Shown: positions 44,456 to 55,605 of the stretch, in pieces
Layout: each line of letters opens with the position of its first letter
How positions within the stretch are numbered: the first letter of the stretch is position 1
Source: Cranoglanis bouderius
Taxonomy: Eukaryota; Chordata; Actinopteri; Siluriformes; Cranoglanididae
NCBI GenBank assembly: GCA_023630585.1
Contig: CM042553.1
Span: forward strand, 16,061,520-16,125,519
Direction of reading: 5' to 3'
DNA length: 64,000 nt
Program-made: the position numbers and the translations under genes
Notes under the pieces: generated by a model
Told to the model about the DNA's origin: nothing
What the model saw: only the letters and a program-made list of their open reading frames with translations
Database searches by the model: none

Positions 44456-45060
44456 TCACCTTTCTGGCACAAATCTTATGTGTGGGCGGGGCTTAACAGC
44501 AAATAGCAAAGGGCTTTGATATTCCATTTGAATTTTGCCAGGCTCCGTACGCGACCCCAAGGAAGTGAAATAGCAAACAGGGTAATTGCTATTGCTATTT
44601 TGATTTGACAGGATCATAACTTGGAAGACATGGCAAGTGCAATTGCAAATGGACTTTGTGTTTCCATTTGAAATTTGGCAGACACTGTACATTAGTGTAA
44701 ACGAAAATGAAAACAGTAATACACGATTTGCATTTTCATTTGCATTATGTCACAATTTATGCATCCACAATTAGGAAACGCAATTGGAAATACAGTTTGC
44801 AATTGCTTTTGAAAATTGTCTGCAAAATACTTCCATACTCAGGAGTGGCACGGAGCGTTGTTGTCATCGTCATCATCATCCTCCTCCTCACTCCATCTGT
44901 CGATCCAAATCTCACTAGCCAATGAGAGTAAATCACTGTTAAGCTTGCCCACACAAGCAGTTTGTGCCAGAATGGCGAACGTAAAGTTGCAGAGCATAAA
45001 CGAAAAGTTTGAAAGCATAAATGAAAACTGTGGCAGCACATTCATCAACCTTGATTAGCG
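44456..45060. repeat. Unidentified repeat-like block
   Basis: Several short motifs recur inside the block, such as GCAATTGCAAATGG, CAATTGCTTTTG and CATTTGAA(A/T)TTTGGC, and a CATCATC/CCTCCTC run lies at 44865-44890. The ORFs on both strands carry no recognised domain. I cannot name the family. Confidence 0.35.
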
Positions 45061-46387
45061 AAAACAAAGTTTAGAAAACTGTTAACAAAGAAAGCTGTTT
45101 ATTTGAGGACCATGTTACCTTTTTGCCACTGAGTTCACTGTTGCACCTGTGCACCTAATGCACCTGGGCATTAGGTGAGATTTCTCAAAATTTGTCAGGA
45201 TTAGTTCTCTATCAGTTAAGTAGGTGGAGCTGAATAAAATTTTATTTACTTTTTTTAAATTTTTTTTTTTACTCTTTTTACAAAGCAATGGTTCAACTAG
45301 AGTTAGCATGCGAACTACAATTAGCATTAGCAAGGATTGTCATGACATCACTTTCAAGCACACTATATAATTCTATAAACATGTTCATAATGATTTATGA
45401 GAATGGTCACAAGTGCAGTCGCTGTGAGCTTTTTTCTTTGTAATAAGCGGTATTAGCATGTTAGCAGGGTGCAGAGTGAAGGAGTGTGAGCGAGTGTCTA
45501 AAAAATGACTAACAGGAGAGCCATGAAAACACAAACATGCATTCTGGACTGTAACATGGTTATACAAAGGGGTTTTCTCAGCTACGGAATACTATTCTCC
45601 TTAGGTTATTGCTTAAACCATCGCTGTTTTCACATTCTACATATTTTTCCAGCTTATTCATATTATTAGTAAGAAAACAAAATCGACTATTGAAGCTTTT
45701 AGAGTAAAGCTTTTAAGGTACAACCATTTAAAGTATTTGTATTTACTACTGCCTTATTATTTAAAAAAAAAAAAAAAAACCTCAAAACGGCATAATCAAA
45801 AGTATACTCAAAAGTATAGAGACACTGAGTGAATTTCAGTGAATGAAAACACTCAGCGGTGCTGTTCTAGCCAACAGTGAGGAATATGGAAGAGTAGGTC
45901 AAACCAAAGCAAACACTCGGACGGAGACATCCATCCATCTGTATTTCTCTCCAGGTGGTCGTGAGAGACTCCATCAGCCTGACAGCTCTCTTCTGTAGGA
46001 GAAGAGTTAATTGCAGAGGGACTGGTGCAACTTCACTTTCCATCAACGCTCAAGCCGAAACATGGTGACGTTCTTCTGCTCGATCACTTCCCTGTAACCT
46101 TCAGACATAACACACTAGAGCTTGAAGTGTGATTGTTTGGTCCGACTAATGACTAAAGCACCACAGGATCTCTGAGTCCCAGAAACACAACACCATGTGC
46201 AATTTAAAACACATACACAATACATCCTTCACTGGTATGTCACCTCTTTTACACTTTTTCACAATTTTTTTCACATGATATCTATTTTAAGAAATATAGG
46301 AATAGCATATTAGGTGATACAGTGCCATTTATGTCACACTTTAGTCACACTAGTGAGTATACACAGGGCCATACAGTACCATATGGT
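45061..46387. other. Intergenic DNA, nothing recognised
   Basis: Poly(A) run at about 45762-45779. The portion 45880-46080 is repeat-poor with balanced composition. Confidence 0.5.
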
Positions 46388-46532
46388 GGCAGTGGTAGCT
46401 CAGTGGTTAAGATGTTGGCCTACTGATCAGAAAGTCATGAGTTAAAACCCCCGCCAAGCTGCCAGTGTTTACCCTCAACTGCTCAGTTGTATAAATAAGA
46501 TAAAAGTTGCACTGGATAAGGGTGCATATCCA
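46388..46532 (+). repeat. tRNA-derived SINE
   Basis: GGCAGTGGTAGCTCAGTGG contains box A, and GAGTTAAAACCCCCGCCAAG corresponds to a decayed box B. The tail is TGCACTGGATAAGGGTGCAT. It lies about 280 bp before a second SINE in the same orientation. Confidence 0.9.
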
Positions 46533-46807
46533 TATATTGAAAGTTTGCAAATTAAGTCCAAAAGTTATGTTGGTGTTTATGCTTGAAAATTATGTGTATT
46601 CAGAGTCAGGTTGCATACTTAAGTACAGATTTCTGATTATTCTCTCCAGAGGAGGAGCCAATATTAATCAGTGTTTTGCAGTAAAATTGCAACTTTGATG
46701 TTTGAAAACAAATTAAAATTGTATAACATCCTCATATGTTTTAGCTAAAAATATTACTCCTTGCATCTGTTGTCCATGTTATCCTGTTTGCTCACAGCAT
46801 GCCAATG

Positions 46808-46995
46808 ATGTTGGTTCTACTGATTGGAAGGTCGTGAGTTCAAATCCCAGCACCGCCAAGCTGCCACTGCTGGGCCCTTGAGCAAGGCCCTTAACCCTAA
46901 ACTGCTCAGATGTATAAATGAAATAAATGTAAGTCGCTCTGGATAAGGGCGTCTGCCAAATGCCGTAAATGTGATGTAAATGTAATGTAAATGGT
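46808..46995 (+). repeat. tRNA-derived SINE, head truncated
   Basis: It contains GTGAGTTCAAATCCCAGC (box B), GGGCCCTTGAGCAAGGCCC, and the clear tail GTAAGTCGCTCTGGATAAGG with GCGTCTGCCAAATGCCG, then a short AATGTGATGTAAATGTAATG tandem. Box A is missing. It has the best-preserved tail in the window. Confidence 0.92.
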
Positions 46996-48026
46996 TCTGG
47001 GTTTGACCATACATACATACGATAATAACTCCATAACCTTCCATTATTTGCATAAACCTGTAAAAGAAGAGAAGTAGATTGGAACAGAGGTCATAATAAC
47101 CTAGAGTTCAGAGCTTTCTCCTGAATAAAGCATCAAGGCTTTTTTTGTAATCGCTGACATTTATGGCTGCACCTCTGTAGGTTTATCAGGAGGATCACAC
47201 CAGTACACACGTTGGGTTGAGTAATCCTCTCGCTGATGTGTCAGTGTAGAGGAAGCCCTGGCACTGCATAATGCGCTCCCATTTTTAGCTTGTAGAAGGA
47301 TGTACCTTGAGGACATTCATTAGTGGCTGTGATAGCGGGGAATATGATGAGGATGAGGATTGAACAATGTAAGAGAAAGGGAAAGGGAGAAAGAGAACAG
47401 ACAGAGACAGTAGGTGGAAAATATGATGTTATGTTGATATTATGATTAATTATGTAACAATACACTTTACTTAGAGTATCATTGTATACATGTAATATGT
47501 GTTTTTTAAATGTGTAAACTCAGGATGCTATATTATGGGTAATCCAAGAATCATCATCAAAGTACATAGAAGGGGTCAGAGCACAGGTTGACAGCACTAA
47601 AGGAGAATAATTTATATTCAAAATATGCAAAGGTCAAAACCAGGAAGTACACAGCTGCATAGAGGTATGAAATACACAACTTAGACACAATTTCGCAAAG
47701 AGAAACAGATACAACAGTGCATAAATAGCTAAAATATTCTGGAACCAGACACAGAACAGGCATCCACAATTGGGTAGCAACGCAACAATAACAGAACAGG
47801 GACTGAAACAAAGGCACATGGTAAATGTAATAAGGCACATGACATGAACTCAAACCAAACCAATAAATAAATAAAACATGTGCACTGAGAGGGGGAAATT
47901 GTGACACTGATCAAATCACAGGAACACGTAGGTGATGGAACAATTTTTTTCAACCAAACATTTAATTTCTTTTACTTTTACCTTAAACAAAATCTTTTAT
48001 ATTTTATAATACAATGTGTTTACACT
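46996..48026. other. Intergenic DNA with a decayed repeat
   Basis: The A-rich part at 47570-47910 (GGACTGAAACAAAGGCACAT, GACATGAACTCAAACC) resembles those at 6.06, 12.7 and 21.9 kb. The block 47100-47350 is repeat-poor. No gene is recognised. Confidence 0.4.
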
Positions 48027-48134
48027 TTAATAGAGCATCCTACATGGTATTCTGGGAAAATATGTACAGTAATGGCAGATTTAATAGAGCATCCTACATG
48101 GTATTCTGGGAAAATATGTACAGTAATGGCAGAT
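48027..48134 (+). repeat. Perfect 54-bp tandem duplication
   Basis: Two identical adjacent units, 48027-48080 and 48081-48134, each starting TTAATAGAGCATCCTACATG and ending AATGGCAGAT. No difference between the copies is visible, so the duplication is recent. Confidence 0.98.
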
Positions 48135-48539
48135 AATGCCATGTATGAAAGGACCAACAATTTAAAGTTATAATAACACTGCTGTGAATTTATTATAATA
48201 ATACAGCATGGTAAAACATACTGTATCATTAACTCCTTTGTTAAGTACAGAACTATGCTACATGTACACAACTGCTGTGTGTACATGGGTACTCATGAGA
48301 CATATCTTTGAAAAGCTAAGATTCTGTTTCATTCCTCCTGACTGCCAGAGGCGGTGCTAAGCACTAGTGGATAATCGCACTGCCAACCAGATAGATTCAG
48401 AAAATCTAAAAACAAAGTCATGTCATGACACAGACTGAACCACAAGGATATAAGCTGCAGTAGCTCTATGCGAAGGCTTTCACTTTCTTGCTTATGATAG
48501 GTCGTATTTTCTCTGCACTGTCTGGTGCAGTTTACCTGA

Positions 48540-49930
48540 GTTGCAAAGATTCGCCCTCTCAAGCTGTGACAGTGCACTCTACACCATCATCAGGATGGAT
48601 TTCTCAGCTTCTTCATTCCGTGAGTGTATATTGTTTTACACTTGGTTGCTAGTGTCAGTGATACCCTCTGCTTCACGGTACTATCCGGTGGCTGGTATCC
48701 ATCCTCACTTAGGCAGCATATTTTTCCCACAAGCCTAAAATATATATTTGACTTGTTTCTTGTCGTATAGTCACTGTTGTGTAAATTATCATATGCCACG
48801 CAGTGCTATCCGAAGGCCAGTTTGACTCATTTACATGTGATTCTGAGCGTTTACAAATCTTTCAGTCCTATCCAAAGATTTTAGTTAGCGGTGCATATCT
48901 CTGGGCTAGTGATATCATCACAGTTTTGAGATCCTACGGTTCTAACCAAGGACATGTATTATTGAAAGACTCATGGCTCTTATCTCCGGCTTTCCACCGA
49001 GTTGCAAATTGTGCCCCTATACGCTTCTTCCTCACAATCGCTGCCCTTCGTTTTTAGGGATCCAGCATCTAAAAGAGGCCTTGACTGACCCGTGTTTGCA
49101 TTGTTGTATGCTACCGATGTCAGAGAGACAGCTTTGCCTTGCTTAATTAGACACAACATGGTTCAGCACTGTGGCATGCTCAAACATGGCATACATCGGC
49201 AGTGGCTAGCGCTCTGCCGGTAAAGAAAACTCTACTGCAGACCGAAACTTCTGAGCATTTACTATCGAAGATAGAAGATAGTTTTCTCCAACTTGTCTGC
49301 TGCAGGTGGCTCGAGCTACGGTTCTGTGCATTCATCGGGGATGGGCCCATCCTCTCCGGATGACACTTAGTCAGTCCTACAGATGGTGGTAGCTCGTTTG
49401 GTCCTTTACAAATTACCTCTTCAGACCAACGTGTTTTTCAGGCAAGCCTCTGACACAAATGTGTTTGCTATGCCACAGTGTAAGGACTTTGTGACAGAGT
49501 TCTCCAGTGCACAGGTTCTAATGTGCCTAGATCAAAGACAGCCCATACACTAGTCTCAATGGCCAAGGCCAATTCCATTGGAGTGGGACGAGCACCTGAG
49601 ATTGAACAGCCAGTGGCAGCATTGGTGGTATCGCCTGATGAAGTGCTAAGAGGCAATGTACGCTGCCCAAGTGCACAGTGTGGACGTACCGACACGTTAT
49701 TGAAGAAGGCATATGAGTCAGTAGCCTATATAACTTGAGCAGAGAATACTATCTGCCAGCTGCTTCTTGCCTGCTATACCACGTTAGGGACTTCGAATGA
49801 CTCCACGGTGCCTCAGTTCCTACAAACTGCTCTATTGGCTATGGATCATGTGACTCGTGAGCTTGGGAACACTCTCAGTGACCCTTCTAACAGCCTGGTG
49901 TCAGTTACGGCTTGGTCAAGCAAGGTTGCA
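48540..49930 (+). pseudogene. Probable DIRS gag region
   Basis: This is the stretch between the inferred left end and the reverse transcriptase. It has several open pieces in different frames, none with a recognised motif. The gag assignment rests on position alone, as DIRS gag is poorly conserved. Confidence 0.35.
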
Positions 49931-50159
49931 TGAAGATTGTAAAAAGACCCTGAGGGAACTGCCAATTGCACCAGGACATCTTTTGGCCCCAATGTCTCAT
50001 AGGTGTTGGAGAAGAGATTGAAACTGTCACACTTTCATGATGCCGCCAGTGCCAGCTCACCCACACTAACCGATTATGGATCAGCAATTTCGTCACCACA
50101 CTGCTTCTCAACCTCAGGCAACCTCAGATGTAACCAGTTCAATGGCTCTTTCTCTAGAA

Positions 50160-51910
50160 ATTTGTTCACTGTTGGAGAAGTGAGCCATAGAAAAAGTTCC
50201 TCCCCTCAGTCAGAGGGACGGGTTTTACTCTACGTACTTCCTTGTTCCAAAGAAGGATGGAGGGTTTCGGCCAATTCTGGATTTACGACATTTAAATGTG
50301 TTCCTAAAGTCACTTCCATTTTTAATGTTACGCACAGTCAACGTTCTTAAATCTGTGATGGAAGGAGACTAGTGTGGCCTTAAAGGACACTTATTTTCAT
50401 GTTCCCATTGCTCCCCACCACAGGAAGTCTCAGATTCAGCTTTCAGATTCAGGTTTATCAGTTTAAAGCCCTACTGTTTGGTCTATCTCTGGCTCCTCGT
50501 GTTTTTACAAGATGCATGAGTGCAGCTCTGTCTCCTCTTTGGTCCATGGGCATTAGGATTCTGCCCTATTTAGATGATTGGTTGCTTTGTGCCCCAACAA
50601 GACAATATGCTCTACATGACACCAGGATTTTGCTGGAGCATATTCAGAGGCTGGGCCTCACTATGAATGACACAAAGAGTAGTCTAGTTCCAGTACAGTC
50701 CATAACCTTTATAGGAATGACACTGGATTCCCTCAATGTCTGCCACGTTGTCACATGCTCGGACAGACAGCATTCATCACTTACTCAGTTCTAACTGGGG
50801 ACAAAACTTCCTTACGGTGTCCTTCTGCAGCTAATGGGGATATTGGCTGCTGACACATCTGTGGTTCCATTGGGGTTGCTTCACCTCTGACCTCTCTAGA
50901 GGTGGAGCAACAGCTTACAGCTGAATGGGGCAAGACATCATCATCATATGATTGTCATTTCTCCTGCTTGTGTCCACATGCTGAAACCCTTGAATTGGTT
51001 AGTGTTTTTGAGGGCTGGAGTGCCACTGGGGCTTGTGCCTTCCCATCGGGAAGTAATCACAACTGATGCTTTGCTAACAGGTTGGGGGGCAACATGTAAC
51101 CAAAGGGAATTGGCGGTCGTTGGTCACCAACAGAGGCTCTGGAGCATATCAGTGTTCTAGAACTGAAGGCAGTGTATCTAGCGCTACAACATTTCTTACC
51201 AGCCCTGATAGGCTGCCATGTGCTTGTCTGATCCAACAACACATCATGGTTTTTCATTTGAATCATCAGAGTGGCACCAGGTCAAGCACTTTTATGGCTA
51301 ACTCACAAGATCCTCATATGGTCTCAGCACCAACTGGCGTCAATAAGAGCTGTTCATCTCCCAGGATTGGACAATCAGGTGGCAGATGCTCATCTCACCC
51401 GAATGTGGTGCAGTTACATTTATGGCATTTGGCAGACGCCCTTATCCAGTGCGACTTACATTTATTTCATTTATACAGCTGAGTAATTGAGGATTAAGGG
51501 CCTTGCTCAAGGGCCCAACAGTGGTGACTTGGCAAGTGCTGGGATTTGAACTCACGACCTTCTGAGCAGTAGCCCAACATCTTAACCACTGAGCTACTGC
51601 TGCCCATACCAGTTGATTTGGTAGCAGTTCGGCCAAGCAGAGGTGGATCTGTTCATGTCAGAACTGACCACTCATTGCCACTGGTGGTTTGCAAGGACAG
51701 AGATGTCCAGTCCATTGGGACAGGATGTGTTAGCTCACGAGTGGCCGAGTTGCCTGTTGTATGCATTCCCTCTTTTTCCACTGCTGTGGGAGACAGCTCC
51801 TGTTCAATACTCCACCATACTCCTGTTCAAGCACAGAGTTCTCCTAGTGACACCTTGATGGCCGGCCAGGCCATGGTTTCCTCTACTTCTGAGTCTGTTG
51901 CAGGGTGAAT
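50160..51910 (+). pseudogene. DIRS reverse transcriptase and RNase H
   Basis: Pieces in shifting frames give the DIRS reverse transcriptase: FLVPKKDGGFRPILDLRHLN at about 50240, YFHVPIAPHH at about 50391, then VYQFKALLFGLSLAPRVFTR in the frame starting 50399, and the catalytic YLDDWL at 50567-50584. RNase H-like text follows: TTDALLTGWGATCN at about 51060 and ISVLELKAVYLALQHFLPAL at about 51150, ending with LPGLDNQVADAHLT. After the SINE the frame continues AEVDLFMSELTTHCHWWFA and LGQDVLAHEWPSCLLYAFP, which are typical of DIRS. It has multiple frameshifts and is inactive. Confidence 0.88.
51414..51605 (-). repeat. tRNA-derived SINE inside the DIRS element
   Basis: From left: CATTTGGCAGACGCCCTTAT (tail complement), GGGCCTTGCTCAAGGGCCCA, GGGATTTGAACTCACGACCT (box B complement) and AACCACTGAGCTACTGCTGC (box A complement). 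It splits the DIRS coding sequence between the RNase H and the following conserved region, so it is younger than the DIRS. Confidence 0.93.
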
Positions 51911-51962
51911 CATGGCAGCTTCCCATAAGTAGGGATCTCCTCTCTCAGCTGAACGGGCATGT

Positions 51963-52960
51963 TTGGCATGTGGATGCAACTCGTCTTCAGCTTTTGGTTT
52001 GGCCACTGGGTCCAGTTCACTGTTAGTGGATTGTGAGCCAGCAGTAATCAATACCATTGGTAATGCCATGGCTACGTCATACGTCAAGCTTTATTCTGCT
52101 TGTTGGAGGATATTTTCTTCATGGTGTGGGGATCAAGGAATTGATCCTGTTCACTGTGCTGTGCCAAAAGTATTGACTTTCTTACAACATCTATTGGACA
52201 ACAACAAAGCAGCTTCTACTTTAAAAGTGTATGTTGCTGCCATATCTGCTCATTATGCCCCAGTCGATGGTTCTTCTTCAGGGTCTCATAACATTTTTTG
52301 TAGTTTTCTGAAGGGAGCAAGGTGATTAAAATCTGTTTGTTTAACCCCCTTTCCTGTGTGGGACTTGCCGCTTGTACTTGAATTCCTTAGCACACCACCA
52401 TTTGAATCATTGGGTGTTGCAGATATTGGAAGTGGCTGTCTTTGAAAGTGAAGTTTCTACTGGCCATTGCTTCCTCTAAGCGTGTGGGTGAGCTTCATGC
52501 TCTGTCAGTGAGTGAGTTGTGCTCATGCTGGTTGCCAGAAGATTCAGGGGTCGTTCTTCGGCCTAACCCGGCCTTTCTTCTCAAAGTCTTATTACCGCAA
52601 TTTGTGAATCAGTCCATTCATCTGGCTGCCTTTCAGCTGCCCTCAGCCCAATCTAATAGTGATCTACCACTTCATTCAGACAATCAGTTATTTGTCTGTT
52701 ATGGTGATGTACGTAAAGGTGCGCCCCTGTCCAAACAGAGACTGTCACGCTGGATTGTCAAGGTGATAAAATTGGCATATGGTAAATCTCATCAACCCTT
52801 GCCAGAAGGTGTTACTTGCCTTTCTACCAGGGCTATCTCTTCATCTATGCCCGCTTTGCGTGGAGTTTCCTTGGCGCATGTCTGTGCTGCTGCTACCTGG
52901 TCTTCTCCTTGTACCTTCGCACAGTTCTACAAGATTAATGTCGCTGCTTCCCAAGATTAA
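51963..52960 (+). pseudogene. DIRS tyrosine recombinase
   Basis: Two open frames, 51963-52325 and 52442-52960, separated by a frameshift. The first contains the SAM-like core-binding domain (SSWCGDQGIDPVHC, FLQHLLDNNKAASTLKVYVA). The second holds the catalytic domain: the arginine in SSKRVGELHALSVSEL, the HxxR box region reading CLSTR, and the likely nucleophile tyrosine in TFAQFYKINV. Where other DIRS recombinases have HSTR, this copy has LSTR, so a catalytic histidine has been lost. A 22-bp unit is duplicated at the very end (52931-52974). Confidence 0.88.
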
Positions 52961-52974
52961 TGTGGCTGCTTCCC

Positions 52975-53380
52975 AGGCCTTTCCTGAAAAAGACGTTGTC
53001 TGGATGGAAGCTTATGTTGCTCTAAAACCTGTATATACCATTCAGCATTGATGGTGCCTTTCCAGATGTGCAAGCAGCCCATTCTATAGGCTCTAATGTA
53101 CCCCCATGCCATCAGAGATGCAGGTTTTTTAACTGAGTGCTGATAACAAGCCGAATGGTCCCTCTCCTCTTTAGTCCAGAGGACGCAGCGTCTATGGTTT
53201 CCAAAAAGAATTTCGATTAGTCTGACCACACAACAGTTTTCCACTTTGCCTCAGTCCATTTTAAATGAGCTTTGGCCCAGAGAAGATGGTGGCGTTTCTG
53301 GATCATGTTCACATATATGGCTTCTTCTTTGCATGATAGAGCTTTAACCGGCATTTGTGGATGGCACGGTGAACTGTGTT
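52975..53380 (-). pseudogene. IS630/Tc1-type transposase fragment
   Basis: The minus strand reads KKPYMstart-like text, then NMIQKRHHLLWAKAHLKWTE, KVENCCVVRLIEILFGNH and RRCVLWTKEERDHSACYQHS, followed by VKKPASLMAWGYIRAYRMGC and LHIWKGTINAEWYIQVLEQH. The pattern matches the middle of the DDE domain of Tc1-like transposases (SLMVWG, GTINAE). The first aspartate region (WSD) is changed. The N- and C-terminal parts are absent. Confidence 0.8.
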
Positions 53381-53820
53381 CACAGACAATGAGTTCTGGA
53401 GGTGTTTCTGAGCCTATGCAGTGATTTCCACTACAGAATCATGCCTGTTTTTAAGGCAGTGCCGCCTGAGGGCCCGAAGATCACAGCATTCAATATTCAT
53501 TTTTGCCCTTGTCCCCTGCGCACAGAGAGTTCTCCAGATTTTCTGAATCTTTTGATGATATTATTTACTGTAGATTATAAGATATTCAAAGACTTCACAA
53601 TTTTATGTTGAGGAACATTATTCTGAAATTGTTCCACAATTTGTAGACACATTTTTTCGCAGATTGGTGAACCTCTGCCCATCTTTACTTCTGAGAGACT
53701 TTGTCTCTCTAAGATACTCTTTTTATACTCAATCATGTTGCTGACCTGTTGCCAATTAACCTAATTAGTTGTAAAAATGTTCCTCCACCTGTTTCTTTTT
53801 AGTAATACTTACTTTTCCAA
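52975..53820 (-). mobile_element. Fragment of Tc1-related transposon
   Basis: It is the same family as the fragment at 10754, representing the other part: it begins with TTCCTGAAAAAGACGTTGTC and runs through transposase coding DNA on the minus strand, then CTCTCTAAGATACTCTTTTT and TGCTGACCTGTTGCCAATTA, known to me from fish copies of this transposon. Both terminal repeats are missing. It abuts the DIRS element without a gap. Confidence 0.8.
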
Positions 53821-53957
53821 CCAAAGATCATGTTTGATCTTTCAACCAATCATACGTTCTGTTATTGAATCCCTACACATCAACATCAAGTTCAGCAGCA
53901 GGTTTACGTGTGTCTGTACTAAAAAAAAAAAAAATGATGTAAGGCACCAATACATAT

Positions 53958-53959
<2 letters not shown>

Positions 53960-54049
<90 letters not shown>
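53960..54049 (+). repeat. (TA)n microsatellite, about 45 units
   Basis: It is followed by ATGATGTAAATGATGTAAAG and a second, short (TA)n at 54073-54087 that directly precedes a Tc1 end. Confidence 0.98.
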
Positions 54050-54053
<4 letters not shown>

Positions 54054-54087
54054 TAAATGATGTAAAGCACCAATATATATATATATA

Positions 54088-55527
54088 CAGTATCTCACAA
54101 AAGTGAGTACACCCCTCATATTTTTGTAAATATTTTATTATATCTTTTCATGGGACAACACTGAAGAAATGACACTTTGCTACAATCCAAAGTAGTGAGT
54201 GTACAGCTTGTATAGCAGTGTAAATTTGCTGACCCTCAAAATAACTCAACACACAGCCATTAATGTCTAAACCGCTGGCAACAAAAGTGAGTACACCCCT
54301 AAGTGAAAATGTCCAAAAGTTGTCAATATTTGGGCCAAAAGTGTCAATATTTTGTGTGGCCACCATTATTTTCCAGCACTGCCTTAACCCTGTTGGGCAT
54401 GGAGTTCACCAGAGCTTCAGAGGTTGCCACTGGAATCCTCTTCCACTCCTCCATGATGACATCACAGAGCTGGTGGATGTTAGAGACCTTGCACTCCTCC
54501 ACCTTCCATTTGAGGATGCCCCACAGATGCTCAATAGGGTTTAGGTCTGGAGACATGCTTGACCAGTCCATCACCTTTACCCTCAGCTTCTTTAGCAAGG
54601 CAGTGGTCGTCTTGGAGGTGTGTTTGGGGTCAATTTCATGTTGGAATACTGCCCTGCGGCCCAGTTTCTGAAGGGAACTGCTTCAGTATGTCACAGTACA
54701 TGTTGGCATTCATGGTTCCCTCAATGAACTGTAGCTCCCCAGTGTCGTCAGCACTCATGCAGCCCCAGACCATGACAATCCCACCACCATGCTTGACTGT
54801 AGGCAAGACACACTTGTCTTTGTACTCCTCACCTGGTTGCTGCCACACACGCTTGACACCATCTGAACCAAATAAGTTTATTTTGTTCTCATCAGACCAC
54901 AGGACATGGTTCCAGTATTCCATGTTCTTAGTCTGCCTGTCTTCAGCAAACTGTTTGCGGGCTTTCTTGTGCATCATCTTTAGAAGAGGCTTCCTTCTGG
55001 GACGACAGCCATGCAGATCAATTTGATGCAGTGTGCGACGTATGGTCTGAGCACTGACAGGCTTACCCCCCACCCCTTCAACCTCTGCAGCAATGCTGGC
55101 AGCACTCATACGTCTATTCTGCAAAGCCAACCTCTGGATATGATGCTGAGCACGTGCACTCAACTTCTTTGGTCGACCATGGCGAGGCCTTTTCTGAGTG
55201 GAACCTGTCCTGTTAAACCGCTGTATGGTCTTGGCCACCGTGCTGCAGCTCAGTTTCAGGGTGTTGGCAATCTTCTTATAGCCTAGGCCATCTTTATGTA
55301 GAGCAACAATTCTTTTTTTCAGATCCTCAGAGAGTTCTTTGCCATGAGGTGCCATGTTGAACTTCCAGTGACCAGTATGAGAGAGTGTGAGAGCAATAAT
55401 ACCAAACTTAACACACCTGCTCCCCATTCACACCTGAGACCTTGTAAGACTAACTAGTCACATTAAAAGGGGAGGGAAAATGGCTAATTGGGCCCAATTT
55501 GGACATTTTCACTTAGGGGTGTACTCA

Positions 55528-55529
<2 letters not shown>
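54088..55529 (-). mobile_element. Tc1 transposon, right outer end missing
   Basis: The left end starts CAGTATCTCACAAAAGTGAG after TA. The 20-base motif ACAAAAGTGAGTACACCCCT occurs at 54097 and again at 54281, a clear outer and inner direct repeat pair. At the right only the inner motif is present (AGGGGTGTACTCACTT ending 55529), and a (TA)n array takes over where the outer 200 bp should be. The transposase on the minus strand has one visible frameshift. Confidence 0.94.
54344..55355 (-). pseudogene. Tc1 transposase with one frameshift
   Basis: The start is taken at the ATG at 55355 (MAPHGKELSEDLKKRIVALH), because upstream codons are not typical of the family. It runs through helix-turn-helix one (GLGYKKIANTLKLSCSTVAK), a GRPKK hook (AT-hook-like), helix-turn-helix two (SAQTIRRTLHQIDLHG), and the DDE domain: VLWSDENKINLFGSDG has the first aspartate, and TVKHGGGIVMVWGCMS follows. 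At about 54665 a short deletion shifts the frame, with a stop shortly after. The other frame then continues with EIDPKHTSKTTTALLKK (second aspartate), SPDLNPIEHLWGILKWK (glutamate) and the C-terminus NNGGHTKY, ending at 54344. This is the best preserved transposase in the window, about 335 residues in total. It is inactive as it stands. Confidence 0.95.

Positions 55530-55602
<73 letters not shown>
55530..55602 (+). repeat. (TA)n microsatellite, about 36 units
   Basis: It replaces the outer right repeat of the adjacent Tc1. Confidence 0.98.

Positions 55603-55605
<3 letters not shown>

Larger units (their letters stand above)
48335..52974 (+). mobile_element. DIRS retroelement, decayed
   Basis: The order gag-like region, reverse transcriptase, RNase H and tyrosine recombinase, without an aspartic protease or integrase, identifies the DIRS order. 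Such elements integrate by a tyrosine recombinase through a circular intermediate and leave no target duplication. The left edge is estimated from the start of unusual sequence; the right edge is where a Tc1-related fragment begins. The terminal repeats could not be delineated. A SINE has inserted at 51414-51605. All frames are interrupted. Confidence 0.85.

Noticed and set aside
48027..48134. CRISPR-like array
   Set aside because: Only two adjacent identical units without spacers, in a vertebrate genome.
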